A stretch of DNA of 64,000 bases, taken from assembly GCA_020634565.1 (NCBI GenBank), contig JACKBN010000017.1, positions 73,773 to 137,772 of the forward strand, given 5' to 3'. The translations under genes and the position numbers were made by a program. Numbering within the stretch: the stretch's first letter is position 1; the number at the start of each line of letters is the position of its first letter. The notes below the pieces were generated by a model. That model ran no database searches. It saw nothing but the letters and a program-made list of their open reading frames with translations, and had not been told where the DNA came from. This stretch comes from Ardenticatenaceae bacterium. Its GTDB lineage: Bacteria > Chloroflexota > Anaerolineae > Promineifilales > Promineifilaceae. Shown here in pieces: positions 48,016 to 55,075 of this stretch.

Positions 48016-49044
48016 TCAGGCGGGGATGGATGCTTCGACGGGAAGGAGCATTTCTACGAGAGCGTCTAATTCAGCTTCGTGCTCGTCGGCCAGCTGCACG
48101 CCGAGGGCCAGCAGGCGGTTCATGTTGGCGGGCGTCACGTTGTCCAGCTCGGCCAGATCGGTATCCTCTTTGGCAATGTTGGCCTGGAGCCGCAAATAGC
48201 TGCTGGAACGGCCGTGTGCCGCAAACAGCTGGCGCATCTGGTAATCCACCGTCTCCGACGCCCCAGCCATCATGATGTCGATAAGCGGCTTGAGCCAGGC
48301 CACCACGCCCCAATTTTTGACGCTTTGATAGGCGTACGATTTAGCAATCTGCCCGGTGCCCAGCGAGAGGATGACCATGTTTTCGGCCGTGGGCTTGCCC
48401 GCCAGCTTGCGATACGCCTCCACATAGGCGCACATGGTGGGGTTATTGGCGAACAAACCACCATCGACGTAAGCGTAAGGGGCACGGCCGTTTTCGCCCG
48501 GCATAGCTTCAAAGTACGTTGGCGCTGCCGACGTGGCCCGCGCCACCACCTTCACCGGATAATCCTTGTCGTCGTTGCGCGCGTCGTGCTGGGTGAAGAA
48601 TTTGGCTTTGCGCCGGGTGACATCGTAGGCAGTGATGAGGCAAGGTTTGATGAGCTGGCTAAGCCACAAGTCGCCCACACGATCCTCGATGAGCTGTTCC
48701 AGACCACGCGACTCGTACCGCTCATCCCACAGCCCGTTCATCGAGCGAATGCGCTTGAGCAGCGGCGCGGCAAAAATCTCCGCACCGTGGTTCAGGTACA
48801 AATCCACGATTTCCTGCGCGGTAAAGGCCGGCGTCCACTCATTTTCGCCCGGTGCCAGCAGCAGGCAGGTAATCAGGCCGCCCGTGCTGGTGCCCGCAAT
48901 CAGGTCGAAGAATTCGGCCAGACGAGCGTCAGCGCGGCCCGTGCGCTGTTGCAGCTTGCGCTCCAGGCTTACCAAAATCCGTGCCGGAATCAGACCACGG
49001 ATCCCACCCCCATCAATTGTTAGAATTCGCGTCTGTTTGTTCAT
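48016..49044 (-). CDS. Patatin-like phospholipase
   Basis: 342 residues. The oxyanion motif is DGGGIRGLIPARIL, the nucleophile elbow is GTSTGGLITC (S53), and the catalytic Asp is in YAYVDGGLFANNP near residue 196. The enzyme should be a lipid acyl hydrolase with a Ser-Asp dyad. It is similar in layout to the CapV effectors of CBASS, but there is no nucleotide cyclase, E1/E2 or ubiquitin-like gene around it, so a defence role is not supported. ACAGGAGG precedes the ATG. Confidence 0.88.
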   Translation of the reverse strand: MNKQTRILTIDGGGIRGLIPARILVSLERKLQQRTGRADARLAEFFDLIAGTSTGGLITCLLLAPGENEWTPAFTAQEIVDLYLNHGAEIFAAPLLKRIRSMNGLWDERYESRGLEQLIEDRVGDLWLSQLIKPCLITAYDVTRRKAKFFTQHDARNDDKDYPVKVVARATSAAPTYFEAMPGENGRAPYAYVDGGLFANNPTMCAYVEAYRKLAGKPTAENMVILSLGTGQIAKSYAYQSVKNWGVVAWLKPLIDIMMAGASETVDYQMRQLFAAHGRSSSYLRLQANIAKEDTDLAELDNVTPANMNRLLALGVQLADEHEAELDALVEMLLPVEASIPA

Positions 49045-49117
49045 GATAACCTCCTGTAACCATGAACGAAGCTACGGCCGTTTTTGCGGGACTTCTTGTG
49101 TGAAAGGAGGGTGAACC

Positions 49118-49420
49118 TTAAACGATGACGGTGTACAACGTGATCTCGGTGCGGTTCCAGTCAAACAAATCCTGCACAGATTGCAGCCAGCCCTGGTAGC
49201 CTGCGTCGGTGGCTGCCCAGCTGTTCAGCGCCTCAAATTGAGCCAGCGTGACAAAATGGGAAACCACATGAATGCGAAAGCTGTCTCCGGCAAAATTACT
49301 CAAAATTTCAGTAGTGGCGCCATAACTGTTTAACAGGTGGCATAACTGCTTCAGTTTTTCGATGCCCTCGTTGCGTCTTTCGGGCAGGTGGTACACGGTC
49401 ACAGTGCGGTAATAGCCCAT
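49118..49420 (-). CDS. Small dimeric alpha/beta-barrel-like protein of unknown function
   Basis: 100 residues behind AAGGAGAG. The pattern RTVTVYHLPERRNEGIEKLKQLCHLLNSYGA, then FRIHVVSHFVTLAQFEALNSWAATDAGYQGW, resembles ferredoxin-like dimeric barrel proteins such as the NIPSNAP or ABM groups. No catalytic residues can be named. It is upstream of, and possibly co-transcribed with, the patatin gene. Confidence 0.6.
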   Translation of the reverse strand: MGYYRTVTVYHLPERRNEGIEKLKQLCHLLNSYGATTEILSNFAGDSFRIHVVSHFVTLAQFEALNSWAATDAGYQGWLQSVQDLFDWNRTEITLYTVIV

Positions 49421-49490
49421 TTTCTCTCTCCTTCGTCACTTCCCCAGCAGCAGCTATCCAAGAAAATAGCCGCCACCTTTCCCCAAAATT

Positions 49491-49562
49491 AGCAGGGCTT
49501 ACGCAGATTGGACCAATTTGCTTTCAACTAAAATTGGCCCAATCTTTTAGGGAACGCCCAAC
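49491..49562. repeat. AGATTGGACCAATT repeat, copy 3
   Basis: AGCAGGGCTTACGCAGATTG begins the copy. The arms AGATTGGACCAATTT and AAATTGGCCCAATCT are only 12 bases apart, so this is a shorter member. It ends at the stop codon of the tiny ORF at 49562. Confidence 0.7.
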
Positions 49563-49609
49563 TAAGCAGGAATGCCTGGCATCGGGATGGGCAACAGGAA
49601 TGTGTTCAT
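49562..49609 (-). CDS. Tiny ORF, 15 residues, next to a SARP regulator
   Basis: The minus strand reads AAAGGAG, seven bases, then ATG and codons for MNTFLLPIPMPGIPA before a TAG. The ribosome binding site is as strong as any in the window, and the peptide is proline-rich and hydrophobic. The ORF faces away from the SARP gene at 49723, sharing its promoter region. A peptide signal is possible, but size alone means it could be an unused ORF. Confidence 0.35.
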   Translation of the reverse strand: MNTFLLPIPMPGIPA

Positions 49610-49666
49610 TTGTGTTCTCCTTTGAACAATTTGTTGGATAAGATGGAAGTAGCATAAAAAACGGCC

Positions 49667-49717
49667 GTCAGCAATTCGTGAACAGGTCTCGCATAAAGTA
49701 AACGGCCGTCTTACAAT
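49667..49717 (+). promoter_or_regulatory. SARP-gene promoter with 11-bp direct repeats
   Basis: GTCAGCAATTC (49667-49677) is followed directly by GTGAACAGGTC (49678-49688), TCGC, and after 19 more bases TACAAT (49712-49717). The -10 box ends 5 bases before the ATG. The layout matches 55019-55070 almost base for base in spacing. SARP proteins bind direct repeats with 11-bp phase, so this may be an autoregulatory site. Confidence 0.55.
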
Positions 49718-49722
49718 CTGGC

Positions 49723-52710
49723 ATGGCTCAACTCGCCCTTTCCTTTTTAGGCACATTTCAGGTGGTGCTGGGGGATGATCTCATCACCAAATTTCGCTCG
49801 GCCAACGTGCAGGGGCTGCTGGTCTATCTGGCGCTGCATCCGGGGCGGGCGCTGTCGCGTGATGTGTTGGCAGCGCTATTTTGGCCCGACGAGCCAGACA
49901 GCACGGCACGCACCAACTTCCGCCAAACGCTGTACCAATTGCGCAAACTGTTGGAAAAAGGAGAGGACGCGGAACGGTCGTTTCTCATCGTCACCCGCCA
50001 AACCGTGCATTTCAACCCCGACAGTGACCACACTTGCGACGTTACTGCCTTTTTGCAGGCGCTCAAGTTGGGGGATTTGGCAACGGCCGTTACCACCTAC
50101 ACAGATGATCTACTGCCCGGCTTCACCTGCGACAGCCTGGAATTTGAAGATTGGCTGCGTCGCGAGCGGGAACGGCTGCACGGGCTGGCGCTGGATGCGC
50201 TGCAACAGCGCACCGATTGGCTGCTGGGCAGCGGCAATCTGGCCGAGGCCAAGGCGTTGGCCCAGCGGCAGCTGACCCTGGAACCGTGGCGCGAAATGGC
50301 TCACCGCCAGCTGATGCAGGCCCATGCTCTGGGCGGCGACCGGCAAGCGGCGCTGGCCCAGTTTGAAAGCTGCCAGGCCATTTTGTGGGAAGAACTCGCC
50401 GTCGAGCCAGAGGAAGAAACGGCCGTTCTCGCTGAAAAAATTGCCGCCGGAGAAACGCTCGCCCCGCAAACCCGCCCACAGCACAACCTCATTGCCCCCG
50501 TAACCGCCTTCTTTGGCCGCGAGAACGATTTGACTGCCGTGCGCGCCCGTATCACCAATCGGGCTACCCGGTTGGTGACGCTGGTGGGCGAAGGCGGCAT
50601 CGGCAAGTCGCGGTTGGCGCTGGAGGTGGCCTGGCAATTGCGTGAGCAGTTTGCCGATGGCGTTTGGTTCGTGCCGCTGGTGGGGCTGGAACATTTGGGA
50701 GGTAGCGCAGCCGGGAGCAATCCCCCGGAGGTTATCGCCACGGCCGTTCTGCAAGCTCTCGATCAGCCATTGGCCGGGCAACAATCGGCCAAAACGCAGC
50801 TGCTGACCTTTTTACGCCAGCGCAACCTGCTGCTGGTGCTGGACAATTTTGAGCCGCTGTTGGACGGCGCGCCGCTGGTGTTGGAACTACTCCAGCAAGC
50901 GCCGGGCTTGTGCGTCATCTGTACCTCACGCGAGCCGCTCAACTTTCAGGCAGAATGGGTGCTGCCGCTGGAACGATTGCCGCTGCCGCCCATCGCGGAC
51001 CCGTTTTTGAACACAACGGCCGTTCCTCAAGACCCCACCACCTTTCCCGCCGTGCAGCTTTTTGCCGATCGAGCCGCGCGAGCAGACGGCCGTTTCCAAC
51101 TCACCGACAAAAACGTGGCCGACGTGGTGACTTTGTGCCGCCTGCTGGCCGGTTTGCCGTTGGCGCTGGAATTGGCTGCCGCCGCACTGCGCCACCAAAC
51201 GCTGCCCCAAATCATTGCCACCCTGCAAAATTCCATTGATACGCTGGCCACGCGACGACGCGACATCCCGCCGCGCCATCGCTCCATGCGCGCCGTGTTC
51301 GACAGCTCCTGGGCGCTGCTCACCCCGGCGGAGCAGGCGCAGCTGGCCAGCCTGTCGGTCTTTTTGGGGCCGTTCAGCGAGCGCGCAGCTGAGGCAGTGA
51401 CGCAAGCGACGCTGTACGAGCTGCAAACGCTGGAGGAAAAATCGCTGCTGCAAAAGCAGGGGGATCGCTTTGTGCTGCACGCCCTATTGCGCCAGTTTGC
51501 TGGCGAAAAGCTGGCCGCTTTCCCCGAGAACGAGGCCATCGTGCGGCACAGCCACTACTATTTGCAGGCCTTGGCCGATTTAGGCGGGGCGCTCAACGGC
51601 GAGATGCCGCATCTGGCGGGGCAGCGGATCGCAAGGGCGTGGGAAAATGTGAAGGGGGCGTGGGAAACGGCCGTAACCCGTCATGATTTTGCTGCCATTT
51701 TGCCAGCAGTTGTGCCGCTCTCCGATTTTTGCCAAATTCGCGGCTTTTACCATGAAGGCGTGCGCCTGTTTGAGGCGGCGGCCAAAGCCGTGCGCCCAGC
51801 CGGACAGCCAGAGACGCTCGCCCAACTGCTGACGCAGCAGGCGGCCCTGCAAGTACGCCTGTCCAACTATGCGGCGGCCAACCAAATCGTGCAGGAAGCG
51901 CTGAGCCTGACGACAGATGCCTGGGTCAGAGCGCGCTTGCAGCTCACGGGAGGAGAAATTTTGTGGCGTCAGGGCGATTTGGCCACAGCTGCGGAACAAG
52001 TTCAGCAGGGCCTGGCTTTGGCGCAAAAAGAGGATTTTCGGCTGCTTCAGGCCGTTGCCACTTTTCATTTGGGCGTTGTTTTCGATTTACAAGGGGCGCA
52101 CGAACAGTCGCTGTCCACGTTTGAACAGGCGTTAAACATTGCCCGACAAATAAAACATCGACGCCTGGTAGGCTTTGTATTAACCAGCCTTGGGCTGGTT
52201 GCACGTCGTCTTTCCCGTCTGGAAGCGGCACAAACGGCGCTGGCTGAAGCGCTGCAAATTAGCCAGGCCAACAACGATCGGCAGGGGCAAGCAATGGCCC
52301 TGAATAATTTGAGCGCGCTGGCCACGCTAAGCGATGATTTTGCGGCGGCGCAGGGCTATTTGCTGCAGGCGATTGCGCTGGCGGAAGCGGCAGGTGGGCC
52401 GGGTGCACAGGCGCCGCTGTATCATAATTTGGGCTGGAATGGGCTAAAGGCGGGTTGGCTTGAAGAAGCGGAGCAGTACACGGCGCAAGCCTTGCAGCTG
52501 CACCGCCAAATTGGCGATCGGGCGGGGGAAGGGAATGCTTTGCGGCTGTTGGGGGATATTTTGGCGGCAAACGGCCGTTCCCCAGAAGCCCTCACTTGTT
52601 ACCAAACCGCCCTATCGCTCAGCCAAGCAGTGGGCGATCGCCATAATGAAACGTTGATCCGCCAGGGAATCGGGAAGCTAAATGCAGCAGACAACAAAAA
52701 ACGGGAGTGA
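49723..52710 (+). CDS. SARP-family regulator: BTAD, NB-ARC-type ATPase, TPR
   Basis: 995 residues. Residues 1-245 are an OmpR-like winged helix plus BTAD helices (LSFLGTFQVVLGD, RDVLAALFWPDEPDSTARTNFRQTLYQLRKLL). FFGRENDLTAVR opens the ATPase, with Walker A GEGGIGKSRL near 288, Walker B LLLVLDNFE and sensor CTSREPL. A winged helix follows, and TPRs fill about 640-990. The order is that of AfsR-type activators. No ribosome binding site is present, and the start fits a leaderless mRNA. It is a close architectural relative of the kinase fusion at 55076. Confidence 0.9.
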   Translation: MAQLALSFLGTFQVVLGDDLITKFRSANVQGLLVYLALHPGRALSRDVLAALFWPDEPDSTARTNFRQTLYQLRKLLEKGEDAERSFLIVTRQTVHFNPDSDHTCDVTAFLQALKLGDLATAVTTYTDDLLPGFTCDSLEFEDWLRRERERLHGLALDALQQRTDWLLGSGNLAEAKALAQRQLTLEPWREMAHRQLMQAHALGGDRQAALAQFESCQAILWEELAVEPEEETAVLAEKIAAGETLAPQTRPQHNLIAPVTAFFGRENDLTAVRARITNRATRLVTLVGEGGIGKSRLALEVAWQLREQFADGVWFVPLVGLEHLGGSAAGSNPPEVIATAVLQALDQPLAGQQSAKTQLLTFLRQRNLLLVLDNFEPLLDGAPLVLELLQQAPGLCVICTSREPLNFQAEWVLPLERLPLPPIADPFLNTTAVPQDPTTFPAVQLFADRAARADGRFQLTDKNVADVVTLCRLLAGLPLALELAAAALRHQTLPQIIATLQNSIDTLATRRRDIPPRHRSMRAVFDSSWALLTPAEQAQLASLSVFLGPFSERAAEAVTQATLYELQTLEEKSLLQKQGDRFVLHALLRQFAGEKLAAFPENEAIVRHSHYYLQALADLGGALNGEMPHLAGQRIARAWENVKGAWETAVTRHDFAAILPAVVPLSDFCQIRGFYHEGVRLFEAAAKAVRPAGQPETLAQLLTQQAALQVRLSNYAAANQIVQEALSLTTDAWVRARLQLTGGEILWRQGDLATAAEQVQQGLALAQKEDFRLLQAVATFHLGVVFDLQGAHEQSLSTFEQALNIARQIKHRRLVGFVLTSLGLVARRLSRLEAAQTALAEALQISQANNDRQGQAMALNNLSALATLSDDFAAAQGYLLQAIALAEAAGGPGAQAPLYHNLGWNGLKAGWLEEAEQYTAQALQLHRQIGDRAGEGNALRLLGDILAANGRSPEALTCYQTALSLSQAVGDRHNETLIRQGIGKLNAADNKKRE

Positions 52711-52728
52711 AACTGATTTCACTCCCGT
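52695..52728 (-). terminator. Intrinsic terminator for the 40-residue ORF
   Basis: ACGGGAGTGAAA and TTTCACTCCCGT are perfect 12-bp arms around CTGA. On the minus strand the stem is followed by six Ts and TTGT. On the plus strand there is no T tract. It therefore serves the small gene at 52755, and it overlaps the end of the SARP gene. Confidence 0.8.
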
Positions 52729-52754
52729 GTAAACGGATAGGTTAACTTGACGTT

Positions 52755-52877
52755 TTAGATGCCGCAGTGGCCGCTTGAACCTCCGTCACACAGCAGGCTG
52801 CCAATGACGATAAGTGGTTTGATGACCAGCATGGCTTGTGACAAAAATAGAACACCCGAAATGGCTACGCTAAACAT
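52755..52877 (-). CDS. 40-residue peptide with hydrophobic core and Cys/Gly tail
   Basis: The minus strand has AAAGGAG, six bases, ATG, 40 codons and TAA, with its own terminator 27 bases later. The peptide is a hydrophobic stretch MFSVAISGVLFLSQAMLVIK, then PLIVIGSLL and the tail CDGGSSGHCGI with two cysteines. It could be a membrane peptide, a secreted pheromone or a modified-peptide precursor; none is proven. A group of 11-bp SARP-like repeats lies about 120 bases upstream. I recognise no family. Confidence 0.6.
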   Translation of the reverse strand: MFSVAISGVLFLSQAMLVIKPLIVIGSLLCDGGSSGHCGI

Positions 52878-52995
52878 TTTAATCTCCTTTACGAACTGAT
52901 TGTTCCGTTACAAGTTGTGGGCATTGGGTGTTCCGGCCGGTTGTCCCGTTGCTTAATGAATTACAAGCAGGATAGCGAACGGCCGTCTTCAGTTC

Positions 52996-53039
52996 GTCAG
53001 CAGATTTCGGGGATAACGTCAGCGGATCGTCAGCAGGGA
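52996..53039. promoter_or_regulatory. Cluster of 11-bp direct repeats (possible SARP site)
   Basis: Four consecutive 11-base units: GTCAGCAGATT, a degenerate TCGGGGATAAC, GTCAGCGGATC and GTCAGCAGGGA. Units 1, 3 and 4 match the repeats upstream of both SARP genes. On the minus strand TGTAAT (52965-52960) lies 30 bases beyond them, ahead of the 40-residue ORF. Nothing else is seen in 52878-52995 apart from one ACGGCCGT. Confidence 0.5.
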
Positions 53040-53054
53040 AAATTGGGGCACTAC

Positions 53055-53086
53055 ACAAAAAAGAGCACCGCCGAAACGGTGCTCTT
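53055..53086 (-). terminator. Intrinsic terminator downstream of the phosphoesterase
   Basis: AAGAGCACCG and CGGTGCTCTT arms around CCGAAA (53061-53086). On the minus strand they are followed by a run of Ts. It ends transcription coming from the gene at 53222 after the intervening repeat. Confidence 0.8.
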
Positions 53087-53130
53087 GGGAAGAGGGAGCC
53101 TCAAGTTTAAGGCTTTGAATTTGTTTTGTT

Positions 53131-53222
53131 CAGGGGTTAGGCAATTGGCGAAAAGATTGGACCAATTTATTGATAGAGCCTATGAACAATTCTCAACTGA
53201 AATTGGTCCAATCTGCGTTGGT
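53131..53222. repeat. AGATTGGACCAATT repeat, copy 4
   Basis: CAGGGGTTAGGCAATTGGCG begins it, followed by AGATTGGACCAATTT and AAATTGGTCCAATCT arms about 38 bases apart. It aligns along its full length with copy 1 at 24161. It ends at the stop codon of the phosphoesterase. Confidence 0.75.
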
Positions 53223-54412
53223 TAGGCGGCTACGGTGTGCTTGTGGCCGTTGGCAACAAGCGGTAGCTCAAGTGGCGTGGGAACTGGTTCAATTGGGCCT
53301 ATGTTAGCATTCACCGTCGCAAAAACTGAGCGCAGGGGAGCAGATGTCAACTCTTTGGCATTGGGTTCCCCGGTGTCATCTGGCCAGCGAATGAGGCGGA
53401 TACGGCCGTCTACAATTTCCAACCCCGTAATCTTGCCATCAGAAAAGCTGCAACAGCCGCTGTTGAAGTAGCACGATTTTTCCGCTTCTGGATACGCCTC
53501 GTCAGCTTGAGGCGGTTGTGAGCCTTGGGCGCGAACCCATTCCAGCTCGGCGGCAACGGCAGCTCGATCGGCCGGTGTGGCCGCCCGTTCTAAGGCTTCT
53601 ACCAGCTGCGCCTCGTGGGTTTTGGATTCGAAGACGGGATAATGTGTGTGTCCCGTCACCAGCACCAGATTTTCTTGAGCCGCTGCCCAGTTGTACATGG
53701 CAATATTGGTGAGCTGGCGTTTTTGCCAGTTGGTGGCTGGAGTGTTGAGCCGCTTTTTGGTAATTCCCTGGAAAACGCGCCAGATGTAGCGCACAAAGAT
53801 GCGCGACAGGCGGGTCAGGTAATCGCTCTCAATGGAGCCTTGGTGGCCGTGTACCAGATAAAATTCACCAATATCTTCCCCATTCTGCTGCACGGGGATG
53901 CGCAGGCTTTCATACACGATGAGCTTCTTGGCACCAAAGGTGCTTTGTAAATAATGTTCCACGAGGCGAGCAGATTTCCAGATGTCGTCATGGTTGCCAA
54001 AGACGCGATGATAACGGCCGTGTTCATGGAACTTCGCTTCTAATTCCAAAGAGCGGGTGTAATTTCTGAGCACTTTGGACGGCCGTTCCTCCCACAACTC
54101 CTCCACATCACCCAGGGCAATCAGGTGATAGCCCATCTCAAAGTAGTAAGCCAGCGCCGCGTTGTACGCCCGCTCCGACGCCTGAAAGTCGTCGGCACCA
54201 TTCCGTGCCCCGCGATGCTGATCCGAAAAGATGATGTATTTGGGATGCTCAGCATCCAGGTCAATGGCGGGCAGCGCTGCCAGGCTATCATGATTTTGGT
54301 ACGCCTTATCCAGTCCAGCCAAAATGTTGATTTCCAGGAAATGTTTCCAACCAGCTTTTAACGATTTTTCTTGCCACATAATTTTGATGGCTTGCTTGAT
54401 TCGTTGCCACAT
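53222..54412 (-). CDS. Metallophosphoesterase
   Basis: 396 residues from ATG 54412, behind GGAGG. The calcineurin-like motifs are all present: IIFSDQHRG, ALGDVEELW, FGNHDDIW, VHGHQGS and VTGHTHYP, which bind two metal ions. A C-terminal beta extension of about 100 residues follows (CYFNSGCCSFSDGKITGLEIVDGRI). The substrate could be a phospholipid-linked or nucleotide phosphodiester. It is transcribed after the EAD-like gene and away from the SARP kinase. Confidence 0.88.
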   Translation of the reverse strand: MWQRIKQAIKIMWQEKSLKAGWKHFLEINILAGLDKAYQNHDSLAALPAIDLDAEHPKYIIFSDQHRGARNGADDFQASERAYNAALAYYFEMGYHLIALGDVEELWEERPSKVLRNYTRSLELEAKFHEHGRYHRVFGNHDDIWKSARLVEHYLQSTFGAKKLIVYESLRIPVQQNGEDIGEFYLVHGHQGSIESDYLTRLSRIFVRYIWRVFQGITKKRLNTPATNWQKRQLTNIAMYNWAAAQENLVLVTGHTHYPVFESKTHEAQLVEALERAATPADRAAVAAELEWVRAQGSQPPQADEAYPEAEKSCYFNSGCCSFSDGKITGLEIVDGRIRLIRWPDDTGEPNAKELTSAPLRSVFATVNANIGPIEPVPTPLELPLVANGHKHTVAA

Positions 54413-54499
54413 GAGATTCCTCCAATATGTACGTAACACAAAAACGCGATTGCTAAGATAATAAACGAGAAGTAGGACAAATTTCCAGCAAGATCAGGG

Positions 54500-54952
54500 C
54501 TAAGCGACGGCCCGGTTGTGCTGTAATTTTGGCTGAATGGTGAACAGAGACGGCCGTTTCCGTTCAATTTCTTGTTGCAGGCTATTCAGTTGGTTCAGGC
54601 GAGCGCACAAAGCGACCAGTTCACGGGCCTTGTTGCCCTGGCCAGAGAAGGGCAAATCTTCGTAATCCACACCCAGGTCAAAACACAGTTCGCGCAGCTC
54701 TTGTTCATTAAAGTAGGTGTCCAGCATGTCGTGCAATGTTGTTTGCACCTTGCTATTTAGCTTAGACGGTTGCAACGTGGTAACAGAAGCCTGCTGGCTT
54801 TTACCCTGGCGGTAGGTCAGGTAGGTAAACGTCATGCTAAACAGACTGAACAGAAACAGCAGCCAGCTGGCAAAAGCGGGGGTAGCCTGGGTTAAAATGA
54901 CAACTTCTTTTGCCTGATTATCAAGTGAGAGACGATTTGTTACTTGGCGCAT
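54500..54952 (-). CDS. Membrane-anchored EAD-like (death-fold type) adaptor
   Basis: 150 residues behind AAAGGAG. One membrane helix near residues 27-48 (FASWLLFLFSLFSMTFTYLTY). Residues 72-140 (LHDMLDTYFNEQELRELCFDLG, then DYEDLPFSGQGNKARELVALCARLNQL and RKRP) match effector-associated domain 7-like modules, small helical domains that join conflict-system sensors to effectors. There is no catalytic domain. It may recruit a STAND protein or the SARP-kinase fusion to the membrane. That is inference from domain type and neighbourhood. Confidence 0.7.
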   Translation of the reverse strand: MRQVTNRLSLDNQAKEVVILTQATPAFASWLLFLFSLFSMTFTYLTYRQGKSQQASVTTLQPSKLNSKVQTTLHDMLDTYFNEQELRELCFDLGVDYEDLPFSGQGNKARELVALCARLNQLNSLQQEIERKRPSLFTIQPKLQHNRAVA

Positions 54953-55018
54953 CCGATTACTCCTTTTGTGCGAAAAACCATTCCATTACATCACTGCCTG
55001 TTACTTTAATGGGCTAGC

Positions 55019-55070
55019 GTCAGCAGATCGTCAGCAGATGTCGCCGATAGTTAGGACGTTGCGGTAAAAT
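55019..55070 (+). promoter_or_regulatory. SARP-kinase promoter with 11-bp direct repeats
   Basis: GTCAGCAGATC (55019-55029) and GTCAGCAGATG (55030-55040) are adjacent 11-base direct repeats, followed by TCGC, 20 more bases, and TAAAAT (55065-55070) ending 5 bases before the ATG. No ribosome binding site is visible. Confidence 0.6.
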
Positions 55071-55075
55071 GGTTC

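Noticed and set aside
48079..49023. 314-codon plus-strand frame
   Set aside because: Antisense shadow of the patatin gene; composition is typical of a complementary frame of coding DNA.
48016..49044. Patatin as a CBASS effector (CapV)
   Set aside because: No CD-NTase, ubiquitin-like or Cap2/Cap3 genes are nearby; the neighbour is a small barrel protein.
52917..53225. 102-codon plus-strand frame
   Set aside because: It runs through SARP-like repeats, a minus-strand terminator and a dispersed repeat, and has no ribosome binding site.
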